This document shows positions 25,279-40,000 of a stretch of DNA of 64,000 nt, piece after piece. The stretch's first letter is position 1, and each line of letters starts with the position of its first letter. Origin of the DNA: Oreocharis arfaki (taxonomy: Eukaryota > Chordata > Aves > Passeriformes > Paramythiidae); NCBI GenBank assembly GCA_013398015.1, contig VZRR01010232.1, positions 215,065 to 279,064 of the forward strand. Reading direction: 5' to 3'. The position numbers and the translations under genes are program-made. The notes under the pieces are model-generated. The model made no database searches. It worked only from the letters and a program-made list of their open reading frames with translations, and was not told the DNA's origin.

Positions 25279-28200
25279 CCAATAGCTCAAATACTTGCAT
25301 GTTTTCATTTAAGGAGCTTTAATTAGCAAAGGAAAAGTCTTTGCAGGGAGATTTGCAGAACAGACTTTTTCTTGTTTGATGATGGGGTTTTGAAGTGGGT
25401 TTTTTTTTTTGCTGTCTTTGTAGAGCAGGCAGAAATAGGCCACTGTGCATAAGAGTAGTTGGGTTTGGTGTCAAAATGTTGCTTTATAACACCATCCACT
25501 AGCACTGCTGTACTGCAGGGCTTTAGCAGGGCATTTTAGTACCTGGAGTTTGACATTATTATTGTCTGTGCTGTCCTAGTCCCACCTTCTGCAGTCAATG
25601 TTTCATTTTGTTAGGGTCAGGGGCTTGCAGCAGTAGTCTTTTGTGGCTGTGGGGTGTTGAGACACAAAACTTTATGTGTCTTGGCCACAGAGTCACCTTC
25701 TATTTATATTCTGATGAAGTTTCTCTCATTGGACAGGAAAAAACTCTAAAACAACTGTTTTGAAGACCCCAAAGCCCCACCTCTTTGACACTGCAGTTCT
25801 GGGCCTGTCACCAGCTGCCTAATTTTGTTGTAGAGCCAAATTTACAAAATAAATTTGTGAAGAGACAGAGGAAGAGTCTAAATAATCTTCTTCCATTCCA
25901 CCGTTGCAGCGACTCCCTGGTGCACCCCAGGAGCGAACACTGTGGGATGTTTAATTCCCACATACAGCCTTTCCCTGGGTGTTTCACTTAAAACAATCTA
26001 GGCCAGATTTCTCATCTGAGATAGGGACGGTCAGACCTGTGGACCTGAGACAAATTTTTTTGTAGCCTTCAGCCTTTTTTTTTTGGTTATTTGAGCCCTC
26101 AGAATGCCTTCCCTCTCCTTGCAGCCTTTTCCACTGGAAAAGCATATGGGAAGTTCATAGGTCTAAGTGCTGCCTTCTCATTGGTTTTGGGTCAAACAGA
26201 ATGAAATAGAAACAAGGACTGAAAAATAAAAGGAGTAAATGAAACCATGAATGCATGGGAAACAAATTAACTGGATATGTTTTACATTCTGAAATATTTC
26301 CATAATGCTTCTATGTAGTGTGTGTTTATTTTTCCTTGAATAATAATGTTAAAATGTGTCTAATTCAATTACTCTCTGCATTTGCTGAATGAGTTTTCCT
26401 TGGTGAAGGGCTCTCCTACACTACCCCAAGCTACGAATTCCATATGATATTTGAACAGGTCCTTTTAATTGCTGATATTAAGTGTCGATCATTCTGCTGT
26501 AAGTTGGCAGCATGGCCAGAGAAACAAATTCCTCTCTCAGATACATCAGACAGTCATTCAATTAACAACCGAAGCTTTATTGACACAGTAGGAATTCATT
26601 ATGTGAAATATTAAAAAAAGCCCTCCACTGACTAGTTAAAAAAAAAAAAAAAGAGACTTTTAAAGATGGTGGATTATCTGCATGTGGTTATTAAAATTAT
26701 TTGTGCAGAATTTGGAAATATCGTTATGATGGGAACATTTTTTCTCAGAGGCATAAGCAGCATTTTTGTTGAAAAATAAGTTGGACTTTGAAAAGATGGA
26801 TATAATGTACACCTCCCTATTTCCATAGACATTGTGCATTTTCTTGATTAAAAGCCTTAGCTTTTATGAGTTATGGCTTTAGGTTTGCTGCATAAAGAGC
26901 TTCATGGCTTATTCTGTTAGAGTCTAATTTGAAAGAAAGTTCTTCCTCAAGGGTTTAAGAAGTAATTCATAAAATGGTAAGAATAATAAATATTGTGCCT
27001 TAACTCATACACTAGGATAGATAGACAGATTTTGTACACCTGGGTGTAATTTTAGTTAATTCACACAAGAGACAGGCTGAAAGTTTATTGTTTGGAAGGA
27101 GAAAAGTGGCTTAAATCTTGTATTTGCAAAAATGATTATATTAGCTTAAATGAAAATGCTACTCTATTAATGGCTTCAATAAGCTTTGCATCTGGAAAAG
27201 TATTTTAATAAAAAGTTACCTGAAGTTTACTGCAACTTAAAATATGTAAGTGAGGGAAAAGTACTTACCTTGATTTATATGTCTTTTGGAGGTGTAATTA
27301 TTGGCTTTTTACTCACCTATGTAAAACAATGTACTTTTGTAAATGGATTTCTGGCCACTTTACTCCTTTTTTTTTTCTTTTCACATAAAAAATAAGCACT
27401 GTCAATCAAAGAATTTTAAGGTTTATTTCCTCTTTAGAAATGATTGATAGCCTTTTAGATTTACAAGTTGACAAGTTAAAGGGTTCTATTGGTATAATTA
27501 TGTACTAAATTCACAGTCTTTCAATTTAAATGTCCTTTTAAAACCACAAGATTATCATACCTGTATTTTGAAAAGTGGGCCAGTCAGTTTGGGTTGGTAT
27601 ACAAATTGCTTCCATTAGCCTTGGGACCTATTTGAATTTCGTGCAGTTTTTTAAAGTTAGTAGTACTTTCAATAGTACTTTTAAAATATAAGGTAATGGG
27701 AATGCATTTTAAGTACCATATGTGTTAGCTGGTTTTTAATGTATGGACGTCAACAACACAAATAGAGAGTTTGTATTTCTAATTGATTCTTTTTTTCCAG
27801 TCATGGAAAGAAAACTGTTGTTTGAATTAGAGGACTGGGAAATGCCTTATTGTGGATGGGCTTCAATGGCAGAGAACAGTCACGTTCTGGGGCAGAGGAA
27901 AACCTTGCAGGGAGGTGGTGTCTGACCTTGTGTCAGCTCTTCTGCTGTGCTTGGAGATGAGAATATCCCCTTTTCTTTGGAGTTTTCCCAGTTCCTGACA
28001 CACAACTGCTCTGGCTTTAATGCTGAAGGTGGGGTTAAATACGTAAACAGATCTCTCTCACTGAGAGATGATTAATTACATTTGGGTTGTAAATGAACAA
28101 GGGCTGCCGGGCTGATATTGTGCAGTTTGTGGTCAGATGTCCAGGTAGCTAAAGATTTGGTTTGGGGTCTTTTTTTAAATGTTATCTAAGATTGAAAGGT

Positions 28201-30938
28201 TGAAGGGTTATAGAGTAATGAGTGGTATTTGTCAGGGGCAGTTCAGGACCCAATCCTGCAGGGTGCTGTGCACAGTCTCTCCCCACCACTAAAGTAAAGC
28301 TGAAGCTGTTTGAGGCTGCAAGTTTTCACTATCTCTCACAGTATGCTTGATTCCTTGTGAGATTGGACCATAAAATTAACATTTTTTTTTGGCCATTTAG
28401 TTCAGAAAATACTCAGAGGAAATACTCTGTGGATTTCAAATGTGTTGAACGTGTAGGAAGATATGAGAAAATGACTGCTAGCTCTGGGGGGATTTCAGAA
28501 CTGGCCTCCATTTATAATATTGCAGAATTTAGTAACTACTTTCCCAAAGGATCTAAAGGGAAAATGGCCATAAACTAGACTGAATCTAGAGGAGAAACAC
28601 ATTTGACAGAACCATGCTGAAATCTTTGAACAGATTTGCAAAGGAAATGTAAATTTGAATGGTAGGGGTTTTTTTTTTAATCTTCTCAGAGAACAGCTCT
28701 TTTTGATAATAAATATAAATAGCAGTAAATTAATTTATTTGAAGAAGGTTTAAACTAAGCAGCCTTGTAAGTAAACTCAGAGGTAATGAAACCAGGGGAT
28801 TCCAAACCAAGGTACTGTGATATTCTCTGCAAAACTAAACAACAGAGAGGTCAGCGTGGGCCAGGGTGTGAAAGGAAATGTGAGAAAGAAAAGGCCCAAC
28901 CATCCCAAAATCAAAAAGGGCCCAAGCACGAGAAAAGCCTTATTCTCACTCCTTCCATATAATGACCTGAATGTAAATAAAAGATCACATTCAGATATTC
29001 CTGATGAAAGGAAATGCCTGGAAAAACTCCAAACAAACAAGGAGACTAGAGGGATGTCATGAACTCTGAGGAATATAAAAAACTCCAAAAATCCTGAAGG
29101 GTTTGTACTCTGGTTACCATAATACTGTAAGACTGATTTCAGGAGAGGGTCAGAAGATTCCTTTCTGATATTAGAGGGATGTTGATGTCCTGATGGATCC
29201 TGTGCCTCTCCATCCAGTCCCCATCAGCCACACACAATGTGTTTCACCGTGTTGGGTAGGTCTGGGTCCCCCCAGCACCAGCTTCCTCTGCCTCAGTCTG
29301 CAGCAGCATTGCTGGGTTTGCTTATGGACATGGGCTGTGCCAAAGGTCCAGGAGGAGAGAAAGGTCTGACCCTTTGGTTGCCAGCTGGACAATCTGCTGT
29401 AGAAATGTGGTTTGAAAATAACAGTATTTTAAAGGGATTGTTTTGTGGGCTTGTTATGGAATGCCAATTAATTACAAACAAGCCAGGGATTAGATATTGG
29501 TTTTGTGATAACATGAAGATCTTTAACATTAGGAGTATGGAATAATGTTCTCTTCACTTAAAACAGGGAAATATGGACAGATTATGCTGTGTTGAGGCTG
29601 GGAGATGGAGTTTGATGCTAAATTTATTTGCAGTATTCAAATATCATCGTTCTAGCCCCATAATAAAGTTCATTATAAGACCCTGATAAAGATGTATAAA
29701 ATATTCATAAATTAGTAAGTAGATTTTGTGCAAGAAGTATTTTTTTTGCTTTTAATAAGCTAAGACAAGATAAGAAAAACTTTAAAGTGACTCAAAAATG
29801 AAAAAAAAATACTTTTTCCTCCACAAAAGGGAAAAAAAAGCCTGAAAATATAAAAATCCACATTGGAATTGATTTTTTTTTCCCATTTAACTCAAAAAAT
29901 TCGAACAAATTGCTGTGGAATATTTCCACATCTCTATTGGCATGGGAGAGTCAAGATGTGCTGTTGTTTAAGAGATGCTCGAGAATACTTGACTGTTCCA
30001 GTTCACCAAAGCACTTAGGAAATTCTAAGCACATGTTGAAGTCTCACTAACATCTGAGTTTTAAAGCGATCATATGACTGGAAATATAGCTAGAAGGTCA
30101 TTCAGTGCAGTCCCCTGTAATTATAGGCAATCATATAAAAAACATAATATGCTCAAATTTGCTTTGCTGAAAGCAAATGGGTTTAAGTATGTGCTTACAG
30201 ATAAGCATGTGCTTAAAGGCTTGACACAATCAGAGCTTCCATTAAGGCAGACAGACCAGCATTTTCATGAAGATTAAAGTGTTCCACTTTCACCATTTCT
30301 CACCTCCATTTTATTGGACAAGGACTGGGGAAAGATGAACTAAAAACATTGATGTATTTTTTCCTTTTTTTGTAATTATTAAATTTCCTGGATCAGTTTA
30401 GTGTTAATTGGAGCCTAAGCTGCTGAAGTCAGTGTTGATGAGTAAAAAATAAAACCTCTGCCGAGACAAATGGCCATATTTCACAACAAAATTATTTGTG
30501 AATGTTGCACATGGAGCATATTAAATGCGTAATGAAATTTGGAACAAGAAAGGCACAGGAATAGTAGCTACTTTTGTCTTCCAATCACCTTCCTCATGAT
30601 TTCAAAAACCCAACATGAAACACGGGGATGTAAAGTATTTATCAGAGTGATTTCCTTGTGGCCTTCAGAGATAATAATTGCTTCCTGTTTGGATGATGAA
30701 CGCAACATCCCCAAATCTCCCAGCAGCTTTGCTGGGGGAGCTGAAGTGGGAAGGTTTGGATTGAAGTCAAAGGACCAACCTCAAGCAGTGTTTGAACCAA
30801 GACTTCATTCAGTGCTGAGCTCAGTCAGAGGGGATTTTGCCATGGTCCTGCCGTGGTCTCGTGGTGCCTTTGCCCGTTGTCACCTGAGCCCATTGCTCTG
30901 CCTTCGTCACATCACGCTGTTGTTTGTTGTTGTTTCAG

Positions 30939-31027
30939 CTCTGAACGAACCCACCATTGACTATGGTTTCCAAAGGTTACAGAAGGTTATCCCCCGGCAC
31001 CCTGGTGACCCCGAACGCTTGCCAAAG
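30939..31027 (+). CDS. EBF1: EBF1 coding exon: end of IPT domain and first helix of the HLH dimerisation motif
   Basis: The exon lies between TGTTTCAG (ending 30938) and the donor GTCAGC (starting 31028). Its first two bases complete the Ala codon begun in the exon at 166-292. It then reads 29 codons and ends in phase 0: LNEPTIDYGFQRLQKVIP followed by RHPGDPERLPK. This is the linker and helix 1 of the atypical helix-loop-helix of COE proteins, with the proline- and aspartate-rich loop RHPGDPERLPK after it. Family knowledge: COE HLH domains lack the basic DNA-contacting region of bHLH proteins and serve dimerisation. The splice phase agrees on both sides and there are no stops. The match to vertebrate EBF is complete as far as I can recall the sequence. 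Confidence 0.96.
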
Positions 31028-34000
31028 GTCAGCACGAAGTTTATTGTTTTATGAAATATGGTAAAGATGGTTACTGCATGTTATTGTCTGAAAGTGCAAG
31101 GCTCTGTGAGTGCAATGGTCCTGGTTTGGTACCCAGCCCAGATAAGCAGAAACAGAGGCATGACCAAGGAAGCCCAACAAGAACCTCCCACTGGAGTCTT
31201 AGGAGAATTCTGTTATCTCCTCAGTCACAGACAACTCAAACAGCTCTTGCCTTTCTTAAATGTGAATCTTTCTCTGTGATCTAAAACATTTAACAATGAA
31301 CATGTTTTTTGGTTACCATACTGGGACCTGAGCAGAGTTTTCATAGAATAATGATGCTTTTTGGTTTTGGTATCAGTAGCACTTGCCAGAATAATTTTGA
31401 GAACTTTGCCACTGATAAAATCAAGTTAATTGGATGTGAGTCCATTGCTGCTGCATTGTGTATTGGTTTAGGATAATAATGATTATATACTGTTTTATTT
31501 CAGAACTGCTGATATAATTAGAGCATTGTGTACTGAAGTGATGTTTGTTCCCATGAAAATTAGTGCATTTTTTGGTTGATTTTTGTCAAGTAAAAGCTGG
31601 GGGAGAGACAGCATTGTTCAGATAAGTTTCTTGTACTGGGAAAACAGTGGGACTGCACTCAAATCTGTTTTGCTACCTTGCAAGATTTTGCACTGAGTTT
31701 CGTGGTATACTGGACAAAGAGGTGGGGGATTTAAGAGTTGCTCGTGTCCACAGGAGCTCTGAGCAATAGTGATGAGCTGGAGTCACTGTCTGTGGCCAGC
31801 TGCCACCACGTGTTTTATCTACTGAGTGAGCTGGGGTGAGTGAGTGTGAGAACACTCCCTATGGAAAAGAAAATGTGAATTTGCAGACCTGAGACACAGA
31901 CAAATGAATTGTTCAGTTAATGTACAGCCAGTATAGCCTTCATGACTGGGCAATACTTGTGACCTTTCTTCTGTAGCTCGCTGAGCTGTCCACATGCTTT
32001 CATCAGGGATTGTTGTAGGCTTTGATTAGTTGCATTTTTAAAGTGTTTGGGAGGTGAAAAGATTTCCTAGAGAAGATATTGAAACTTAATTTGTTTAACT
32101 TCTTGAAAGAAATAAAATTCAGTATGTGACTTTTTTTACAGGCTTGTTCAGTCTTTTATCTTTGCCTAGGAAGGCTGCAGGCTGTGGTTTTGGGGTCGCT
32201 GATGTGTTGTCCTTCCCTCTTACCACCAGAGAAACATGCTGTCCTGGGGAGTTACATTTACCATTGGCTCTGTTCATCCTCTGCAAGCTGTCCCTTTCCC
32301 TAACATTTGGACAGACTTGCAGCAGGACACAGCTTTCATGGCTTGTCAAGTTTCACTCCAGAGCTACAACCCTTTCCAAAGAAAGAGAGCATCCTTCTGT
32401 AGGGGCTTCTTTTTTTCATCTGAATCCTGCCTCTGATGCCAAATGTGCTTCTGGAGAAAAGCAGTTTCTCAGAAATGAGAAGCCAGCTTTCACTGTGCAC
32501 TGGGCATTTGCAAGGCCCAAAAGAAATGCTGCAAAACTTCCCTGAACCCAACATTCCAGCTGACTAGGATATGGACATGGATTTTATTTAAAGCAGGAAA
32601 TTCAAGTAAAATAAAACTGGGCAATTCCAAATTGGGTCATGTGGCCAGGGGCTGTGGTGCATCACCAACTTCCACAGGAACTGGGCTCCTTTCTCACACC
32701 TGAGGCACCGAGGGGGTTCCCAGCAATGCCCCTTTGTGCTGGTGTGGGAATGTGGGAGTGCAGCCTCCAGGCTGAGCACCCTCCTCTTTCCCATTCAGAC
32801 TGAGACTGGTACCACATGTTCCTGCTGCCTGTCACGGGACATAAGAGCAGGCAGAAGAAAGCTTCTCCTAGCTCCGTATCCTGACTCCAAAATTTAGCAG
32901 GTATTTATGGATAAGGTATGAGACTGAGAGTTAGCTCTGAGTCATCTGTCCCCTCCTATCCCCTCTTGGCTTCGTGTGTTTCTTTGGCATACCTTTTAAA
33001 CTAGTTTTTCAGATGTTTAAATCAAGGGAAGATGTGGTTATGTATGCAGAGGTAAGATGTGATGGCCTAACAAAAAGGGTTATTTCTTAAGGGTTAGACA
33101 AACTCAGTGAAGAAACTGGTAACACTGTGCAAGCTTAGAGGGAAACAGGATGAAGAGAGGACTTTTTTTTTTTTCTGTCTTTGGGTAATTCCTTCTGTGC
33201 AAGCTTGAAGGTTGGACCTCAAGTTCAAGTCTCATTAATATGCCACGCACAGAGGCTGAATGCAGCAGGGGTTGGCACATGTTGACTCCTGTATTTGAGG
33301 CACTGATGGTTCAATTCCCAGCATGGCTTGCTGGCTCCAGGATCATCATCAAGGACGCCATGAGTCTCTGTGCTGGTGAGCGCTGCACAGTGCTCTTCTC
33401 CATGTCATTAAGCCAGGAAGGGCTTTGGCACTATTCCACTACAGACAATTCTCAGTGGCTACTTAGAGGAGTGTTGGAAGCCATATGGCTCCCACAGTGG
33501 AACCACGGGCAGAGAGGGCAAATGTTTGAGAGAAACAGCAGAGAGGAGAGCAGTGCTCAGAGCTTTCAGTATCCTTCCCTCCATTTTCCCTGTTGTCCTC
33601 ACAGTGCATCATCACTTTCTGTTCATGAGAAAGCTTGTGCCTTTGCATTAAATAAATAAAACAAATCATATTTCTGTAATTGCTGCTGGGCTTCGTGGCC
33701 ATTGTTCCATTGAAACATTACTGATGAATTAGAGATCTTTCCAGAGGTAGAAGTAGTTATAATTTTTGTGTTCATAAGGGCATGCTGCCCTTCCCATGGA
33801 CCATCAAGAGCATTCTGCTCTGTGACTTATCCCTGCAGTCAAGGAGAATTGTTGAAGCCATCAAGTGAGTGTTAGCACATGCTCTACCCTCCAGGGCTGA
33901 GGAGTTAGCAGCATTTCTAAAACCATTGAGGCTGTTTGAGAAGTTTGATCTCCACAAGTGTAGAACTAGTACTTTTAGAAGTGCTCAGTATTTATGCTCA

Positions 34001-37000
34001 GGATGAATTTTTTGAAATGTTCCAACTATCTGCTGGAAGCAGGCAAAGAAAGAAGCCAGATTTAAAAAAATAATTTCTCCTTCCCGGTGCTTCAGTAGCT
34101 GAATTCCAGTAGAGAATGCCCTCCCACAGCGAGGAGAATGGGAGCACCTGGGAGCTAGGATCTTTGGACTGTGAGATTGACAGCTGATGTGCTTAAAGTA
34201 GAAGTGCAATGTGTAGTTTCTGGAGAAAAGAGTGGGAGCTGATGTTGGCAGCTGAGCTATGGAGTCAGCTTGAGCCAGAATCCTGTTCCCTTCTTGTCCA
34301 GAGCAGGTCAGGGAAGGCAGCCAGTGGAGGGAGATGTGCATGTCTGTACAGACACACCCACAAGCACCAGGAGGAGAGACAAGAGGCGGTGGGATTAGCA
34401 CCCAAAGCTTGTAGTGAGATCAAGTACCAGGAGTGTGCTGGGCAGTGTAGTCTTTCCTTTCTGATACAGACAGGAGGCAGATCAGAGGAAACAAGAGATC
34501 TCTGGGGAGAAGTGGAAAGGAACACTGTGATGCTAAGGTTGAGAAATGGTGTCATTGTCCTGCAGGAGCAGTCTGTAGAGAGCCTGTGTGCAGCTGGGAC
34601 CAGCCCTGCACGTGTGTGTGCCCCATTTCCCTCTCGTGTGTTCGCTCACGTGCACACAAACGCGCTCGTGTTGTTGGTTCCTGTGCACATAAACTGCAGT
34701 GGAGATCACTGAAGAGTTCAGATCACAACAACATGTTGAGTCTATTAAGGTTCATTCATGTAACTACCCTGCAATCCTTAAAATAAATCCCTGGCAGACA
34801 CGTTGCAATTCTGCAATTTTGTTAAAACTCCACAGCTAGAGCTGTAAAACAGCTTTGACTGTGAGCTAGATTTGAAACACATCCATCCTAAATGATTTAA
34901 TAACAACGATTCCTCTTTATATGCAATTTCCTAGATTTTATTTGCCATTTGCACCACTCCTACAACTCATCACTTGTATTTAGATTAAGCAGAAGATTGT
35001 TCACTCTGTGTTCAAGAAGCGAGTCGTTGCATCAACCCCCTCTGTGATCTGACGTCCTCTCCCTCCCAGTCTGTTCCTTCAGTGCTCTCTGGGAGACCCC
35101 TTATCCCTCCTGAAAGGGACCTTTACTTCTGGTTTCTCTTCATGTAGATGAAAGTGGAGCTTCTCTCTCTAGTGCACAGGCGCCTCCCTGCTGAGCTGAG
35201 AGCACAGGTAACCAGAATCCTCCTTCCCTTCAGCTCCTTTTCTCTGGTCAGTCATTAAACCCCCCCAAGACATAGCCCACCTCCTCGTTTAGGACACTAA
35301 TAGAAGACATGTGGTTATTAGGAGTCAGGGGCTGGCAAAAGCAGTTGTCTTTTTCCATATGAAATCCCGCAGATCTGCCCTTTATCCATCGTGACATGGG
35401 TATTGTTTATATTGCAAATAAAGGTTGTCTCTAAACGTGGGTGGTTGGCCCAGGCTTGCTTGCAGAGGTTAAAATAGCAGTGAAGACAATGCAGCTCAGG
35501 TTTGCTGCTTCAGACAGACCCAATGGAAATTCCAGAAAGGATTGCCATCTGCTAACTCAACATATACTGTATTTTAACCCAAGTTAGTAATTTTCAGCTA
35601 AGAAAACACCTTTTTTTTTTTTTTTCCCCCCACCCAGTGTAACAAGAGAATCATTAGAAAACTTTTATACTAAGTGTGGGCAGGAAGGGGGAGCATGTAA
35701 GGGGGAGCTATTGGAGTTCATCTCTACAGCAAGGAGGTAATGGGATGTGCTTGGAGGTTTCTACATTCTACTGTAAAATTTACAGAAATGTGAGACCCGA
35801 GTTAAGGTTGGTATTGAACCCTCAACAGCTGGGGTTTTTTGAGTTTCCTAACAATTTGAGCACTTGGTTGAGGAGCATGTTTAGGTTGCTGGGGTCTGAT
35901 ACTTTGTTTATCCTATAGAAAATATTCAACCAGAGAGCATCAAAGCTTTTGAGATGGTGAGGTACCTGTGAAAGTATCACCCTTATGGGGTGGTGGATGT
36001 CAGAGGGATGTCTGGGAATACACAGAGAGTCTGAAAGGAGAGAGCAAAGGGACAGAGGCACTGCTCGCTGAAGGGCAGAGCCAGCACGCAGGGCTGGCAA
36101 GGAGCCCTTTCCTTTCTGAAGGTCAGCAGTGTGCACACACATTTCAGTGAGCTTTCTTTATAACTGGGTCAGCATTTACTCAGCAAATGACTAGAGCAGA
36201 TGGTGTAATTTAGAATCTATGACAAAACTTTTAATAGATCAGGGCTAACATGATGACAAGGAGCTCTGCGCCGTTCTCCACTCCGTCTTTCTGCTTTGCC
36301 TTGGGGTAAAAACCGTGCCTGGGATTGGATTTTGTAGTCTGCACATTCCATCTGAGCGACTCGAACCACTTGTTTGAACGTCCTGTAGGAGGGATCCCCA
36401 CATCTCCCTGTTCCTGTATCCTCGTCCTAGTTGGTTTTAAATGCAACAATTAGCTGAGGATGACAGGAAGACACCAAACAGGTAAACACAGCCCCTTCGA
36501 GGAGCAGGTTTTGAAGGAAAAAGCCACAGTTCGAAGAAAGTAACAAAGGCTGCATTTGTGTATTTTGCTCCATGGAGCTGAAAATATCTAGTAAATTGAT
36601 CCCGTGGGAGTAATAAATACACATTACTTTATCTTGTACTTCATGTCCTATACCCCTGAGCCTTGATAGAACAACACCACTTAATAGACTTAAAAAAAGA
36701 GTAATTACAGTCATTGGTTGTGTGATATTTCAGCCCTTCCAGCCCTGCCTGACCTTCTAATTTAGCTCACCGTGTCTAACTAATGCATTTATATTCATCT
36801 TTTATGAAGCATGTGTAGTACAAAATTGACTTTGCAGCCTTTAGCAAGCTGTCTTACCAGGTTTAGGATCTGGTTAGTACAGTTCACTGTATAGCATATG
36901 TACATTTACAGCAGAATTTTGCATGCATATGGTTCTGATCATCTCTTACTTTTTATCCTTTTGGAAATAAAATAAAAAATGGGGTTTTTTCCATTTCATC

Positions 37001-40000
37001 CTCCCCTCCCCTTTTTTAAAGCTTTTATTCATTGCGGCATTATTTACAGCTAAACATGCAGGCAGAAAGATGCAAGCATTTTTAAAATGATTACCACTAA
37101 TGTTTCTACTTGTCAGAAGTGCTTAAATTTTCCTGCACTTTGTCTAAAAACTTAGCACTTTTACCTTTTAAGAATTACAAATTTCTAAGATCTTACCAAG
37201 CTGATTTACAAACACAGCTGACAGTTTATGATGAATGATGTTGCAAAATGTGCAATATGTTTCTCTGTCATTTCTATGCATGTGTATATTAAGAAGAAGA
37301 TTAAGAAGAGAGAGAACCCCCCTCTGAAAGAAACCCTTGAGTTAGAGAGCGCACACACAAATCTCTCTCCTGTGTTTCCTCATAACTTCCCGCTCACTTC
37401 ACTCATCCAGTGGAGCACAATTGTTCTCTGTGCATTTTCTCCCACCATATGGTATCCTCATTACCATACACTAAGGGTCCATATGGGGAACTTGTGAAGT
37501 GAACTGTATTCATTTTAACTGCCAGATGAGCAGCCTTTTGCTTTGCAAGCTTAGCTTAAGTCATCTGCTGTCTTTATGTTGTTATGGCAACACAGCACCA
37601 ATAAAAAATTCTAATCTACTGTAAGTGTCTGGGATCACAGTATTTTAAATGCTCCCCGTAACTGTCCTCCGAGTGAGGAGCTTGTGCTCTCCGTGGGACA
37701 AAGGGTTATTGTCAACTCCAGCAGGTGGCAGTAAAGAAATTGTTTCTTTTTTTCTTTAACCTTTCATAAAAATATCTATTTTTCCTTTTCCCTCATATCC
37801 ACTCACCTCAGAAAGTCAAAGAATTGCAGAACATGGTCAGTCCTTTACATACCAAGGATTTCTGATGCTCAGGTAGGAATTGCAGGTGATACTCTTAAGT
37901 TACAGCTCAAATATTAAAGAGACCAAAGAATTAAACTGTGGAGGCAGCTCATGCACTTTATTGACAGAGATCCAGGCTCAAGTACCACTTCACTAGGACT
38001 CTGATGCCTCTGTAGCCACACAGCTGTGTTCAGGTTTGGAGCTGTTTTCTAGCTTCTAGCTGCATTTCCAAACTCCTGAATCAAACACAAAGCTAATTAA
38101 GAATATCTTATATTAATGGAAATAGGCAGCAGCATCCTTAAATATACATCATTTTCACCTCTGCAGGCCACATGATATGTTGCATCTCTGTCTCTCTGTC
38201 TGCATCGAAAGTGAACGTTTGTAGTCTCAGTTCATCAGTTCACATTAGCCTCATGCTGAATATTTAAACACTGAACAATTTGAACACACCATGAGGAGAG
38301 ACAGTGACTGCACTTTCACTTGGAACAGCAAGAGCTCATCTAATAATAATTTAGTAAATCAGCCATTTAGTGGCTCAGTTGTACTCTGTATTGTGCCAAA
38401 TAATATTCAGTTCAACTGTATACTGGTGAAATGGAAATTCAGACTCCAGTCATGTGGCACTTTTTTTGCTCAATGGAGAGATGAAATGGAAAACCACCCT
38501 CCCAATAGACTGTTTGAATGTAGTGATTTATCAAAAATATAGCAGAGTGACAATATAAACAGGATTTGGTTGCATGGGGTACAATCTATTCTAATTAGGC
38601 TTTTATTATTGTGGTTTATCCTGTGCAGATTATTTGGTAATTCAGGATTTGCATTTACCTCTTCAGTTTGTTTTATGTCTGGGCAGAGAGCAGATCTGTA
38701 TGGTTACAGCCTAGTTACAATCCTTTAAGGCCCAGCCCTCTGGGAAGCCTGGCAAGCCTTTTATTGCCTTATTTTGAGCTCTCACTCACAGGGAACACTG
38801 TGCTCCGAGGAGCAATGGGGGAACACAGCTGCTGCCATGGCTGTTACTTCATAGCATGAAAGCAATATCAGATTGATTCCTTCTCCCTTCTTGAGACTAT
38901 CAGGATTTGTAGGGAGTGGTTGTATCTTAGACAAACTGATGTAACTGGAATAAAACAGGCTTTTGGGTGCCCATCCTTGCTTCCTGTGTGCTGACTGTAC
39001 CTTTTCTCGCCTGTATCAGTGTCTCTAATAAAAGATATTGCCTCACCCTACAAAACTCGCCTTGCTTGCAACCATAGACCACTGTAACTTCAGCCAAACA
39101 GCTACACTTCAAGGCTGTCTCTGATGAAGATGGGGGAGTGACTGTGTTTTCCTAGAAAGTGTGTTGTGAAGTTTAATTTGCTCCCATTAAAGTGGTGCTC
39201 TGAGATCTCTGAATGCGGGGCATTGCAGGAGTGTGAAGTAATGTCTATAATCTCACCTAGAGTTTCCATTTCTGGCCCAGTTTTAGGTGTTATGTGGTGG
39301 TTCACGTGGTGATGTAAAATATGATTGCCGTGTATTTCTCACAACACAGCCCAATTGAGCAGCAGAAAAAGCATCCTCCAAACCATCATGATGCCATTTA
39401 GCAGGGAGTGCTGGAAGCAATAGGATGCCTCTCGTCGTAATTCTTCTAAGAAATACAGAGCCTCACAATCTATACCCAGCTGCTGACGCTAGAAAACTCA
39501 AGCATTTTGGTAAAATGAATCAAGCAGTAATGTTTCTTTTATGAGATCCCCTCCCAGGAAGGGAAGGTTTGGCACCATTTGGAGATCAGGCTCAGTGATC
39601 CATCATGGCAAAGGCAGCTGTCCTGGGGCGTCTCCCAGGTCACCCGATCGAACCGGTGGCTCTCACAACTGTATTATTGCTTATGGAACAGTAATTGAGG
39701 CACCATGGTTAAAAATTACCTGGTCTAATAGGCAGTGAACAATTTGCACTCAATACAATTATAAGCCAAATCATTCATTTCATAACACTTGGACTAATTT
39801 ATTTGTTGACCTTTTAATATCCATAGCTCTTCAGAAGTATTAACTGCAACTCAGACAAAATCTCTTGTTCATTTTACATTCATTGATTTTTTTTTTTTTT
39901 TTCCATTGAGGCAATAACAGTTGTTTGAGTACAACCTTTTCTTTCTGCTGTAAAAGTCAATCATGTAACTTATGGTGATATAACTCAACTGGACCGGAAT

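Larger units (their letters stand above)
293..30938 (+). other. EBF1 intron, about 30.6 kb, no gene recognised
   Basis: The intron begins GTATGG at 293 and ends with a T/G-rich tract and TTTCAG at 30938. The preceding exon leaves one base of a codon and the next supplies CT, restoring GCT (Ala). Open frames inside are short, lack recognisable domains and often overlap on both strands, as expected by chance. A cluster of overlapping frames at 19145-19642 falls in a locally GC-rich block. The intron contains homopolymer runs (for example 2760-2777, 6544-6559, 22277-22291, 22914-22929 and 26638-26652), a purine-rich tract at about 3000-3070, a (CAA)5 run at 25264-25278 and short palindromes at 14156-14173 and 14733-14750. 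No intact transposable element, tRNA or known microRNA hairpin was recognised. Confidence 0.9.

Noticed and set aside
30539..31054. 171-codon frame that includes the exon at 30939-31027
   Set aside because: The last part is the real EBF1 exon read in the correct frame, but the upstream part is intron. The TTTCAG acceptor and codon phase define the exon start at 30939.
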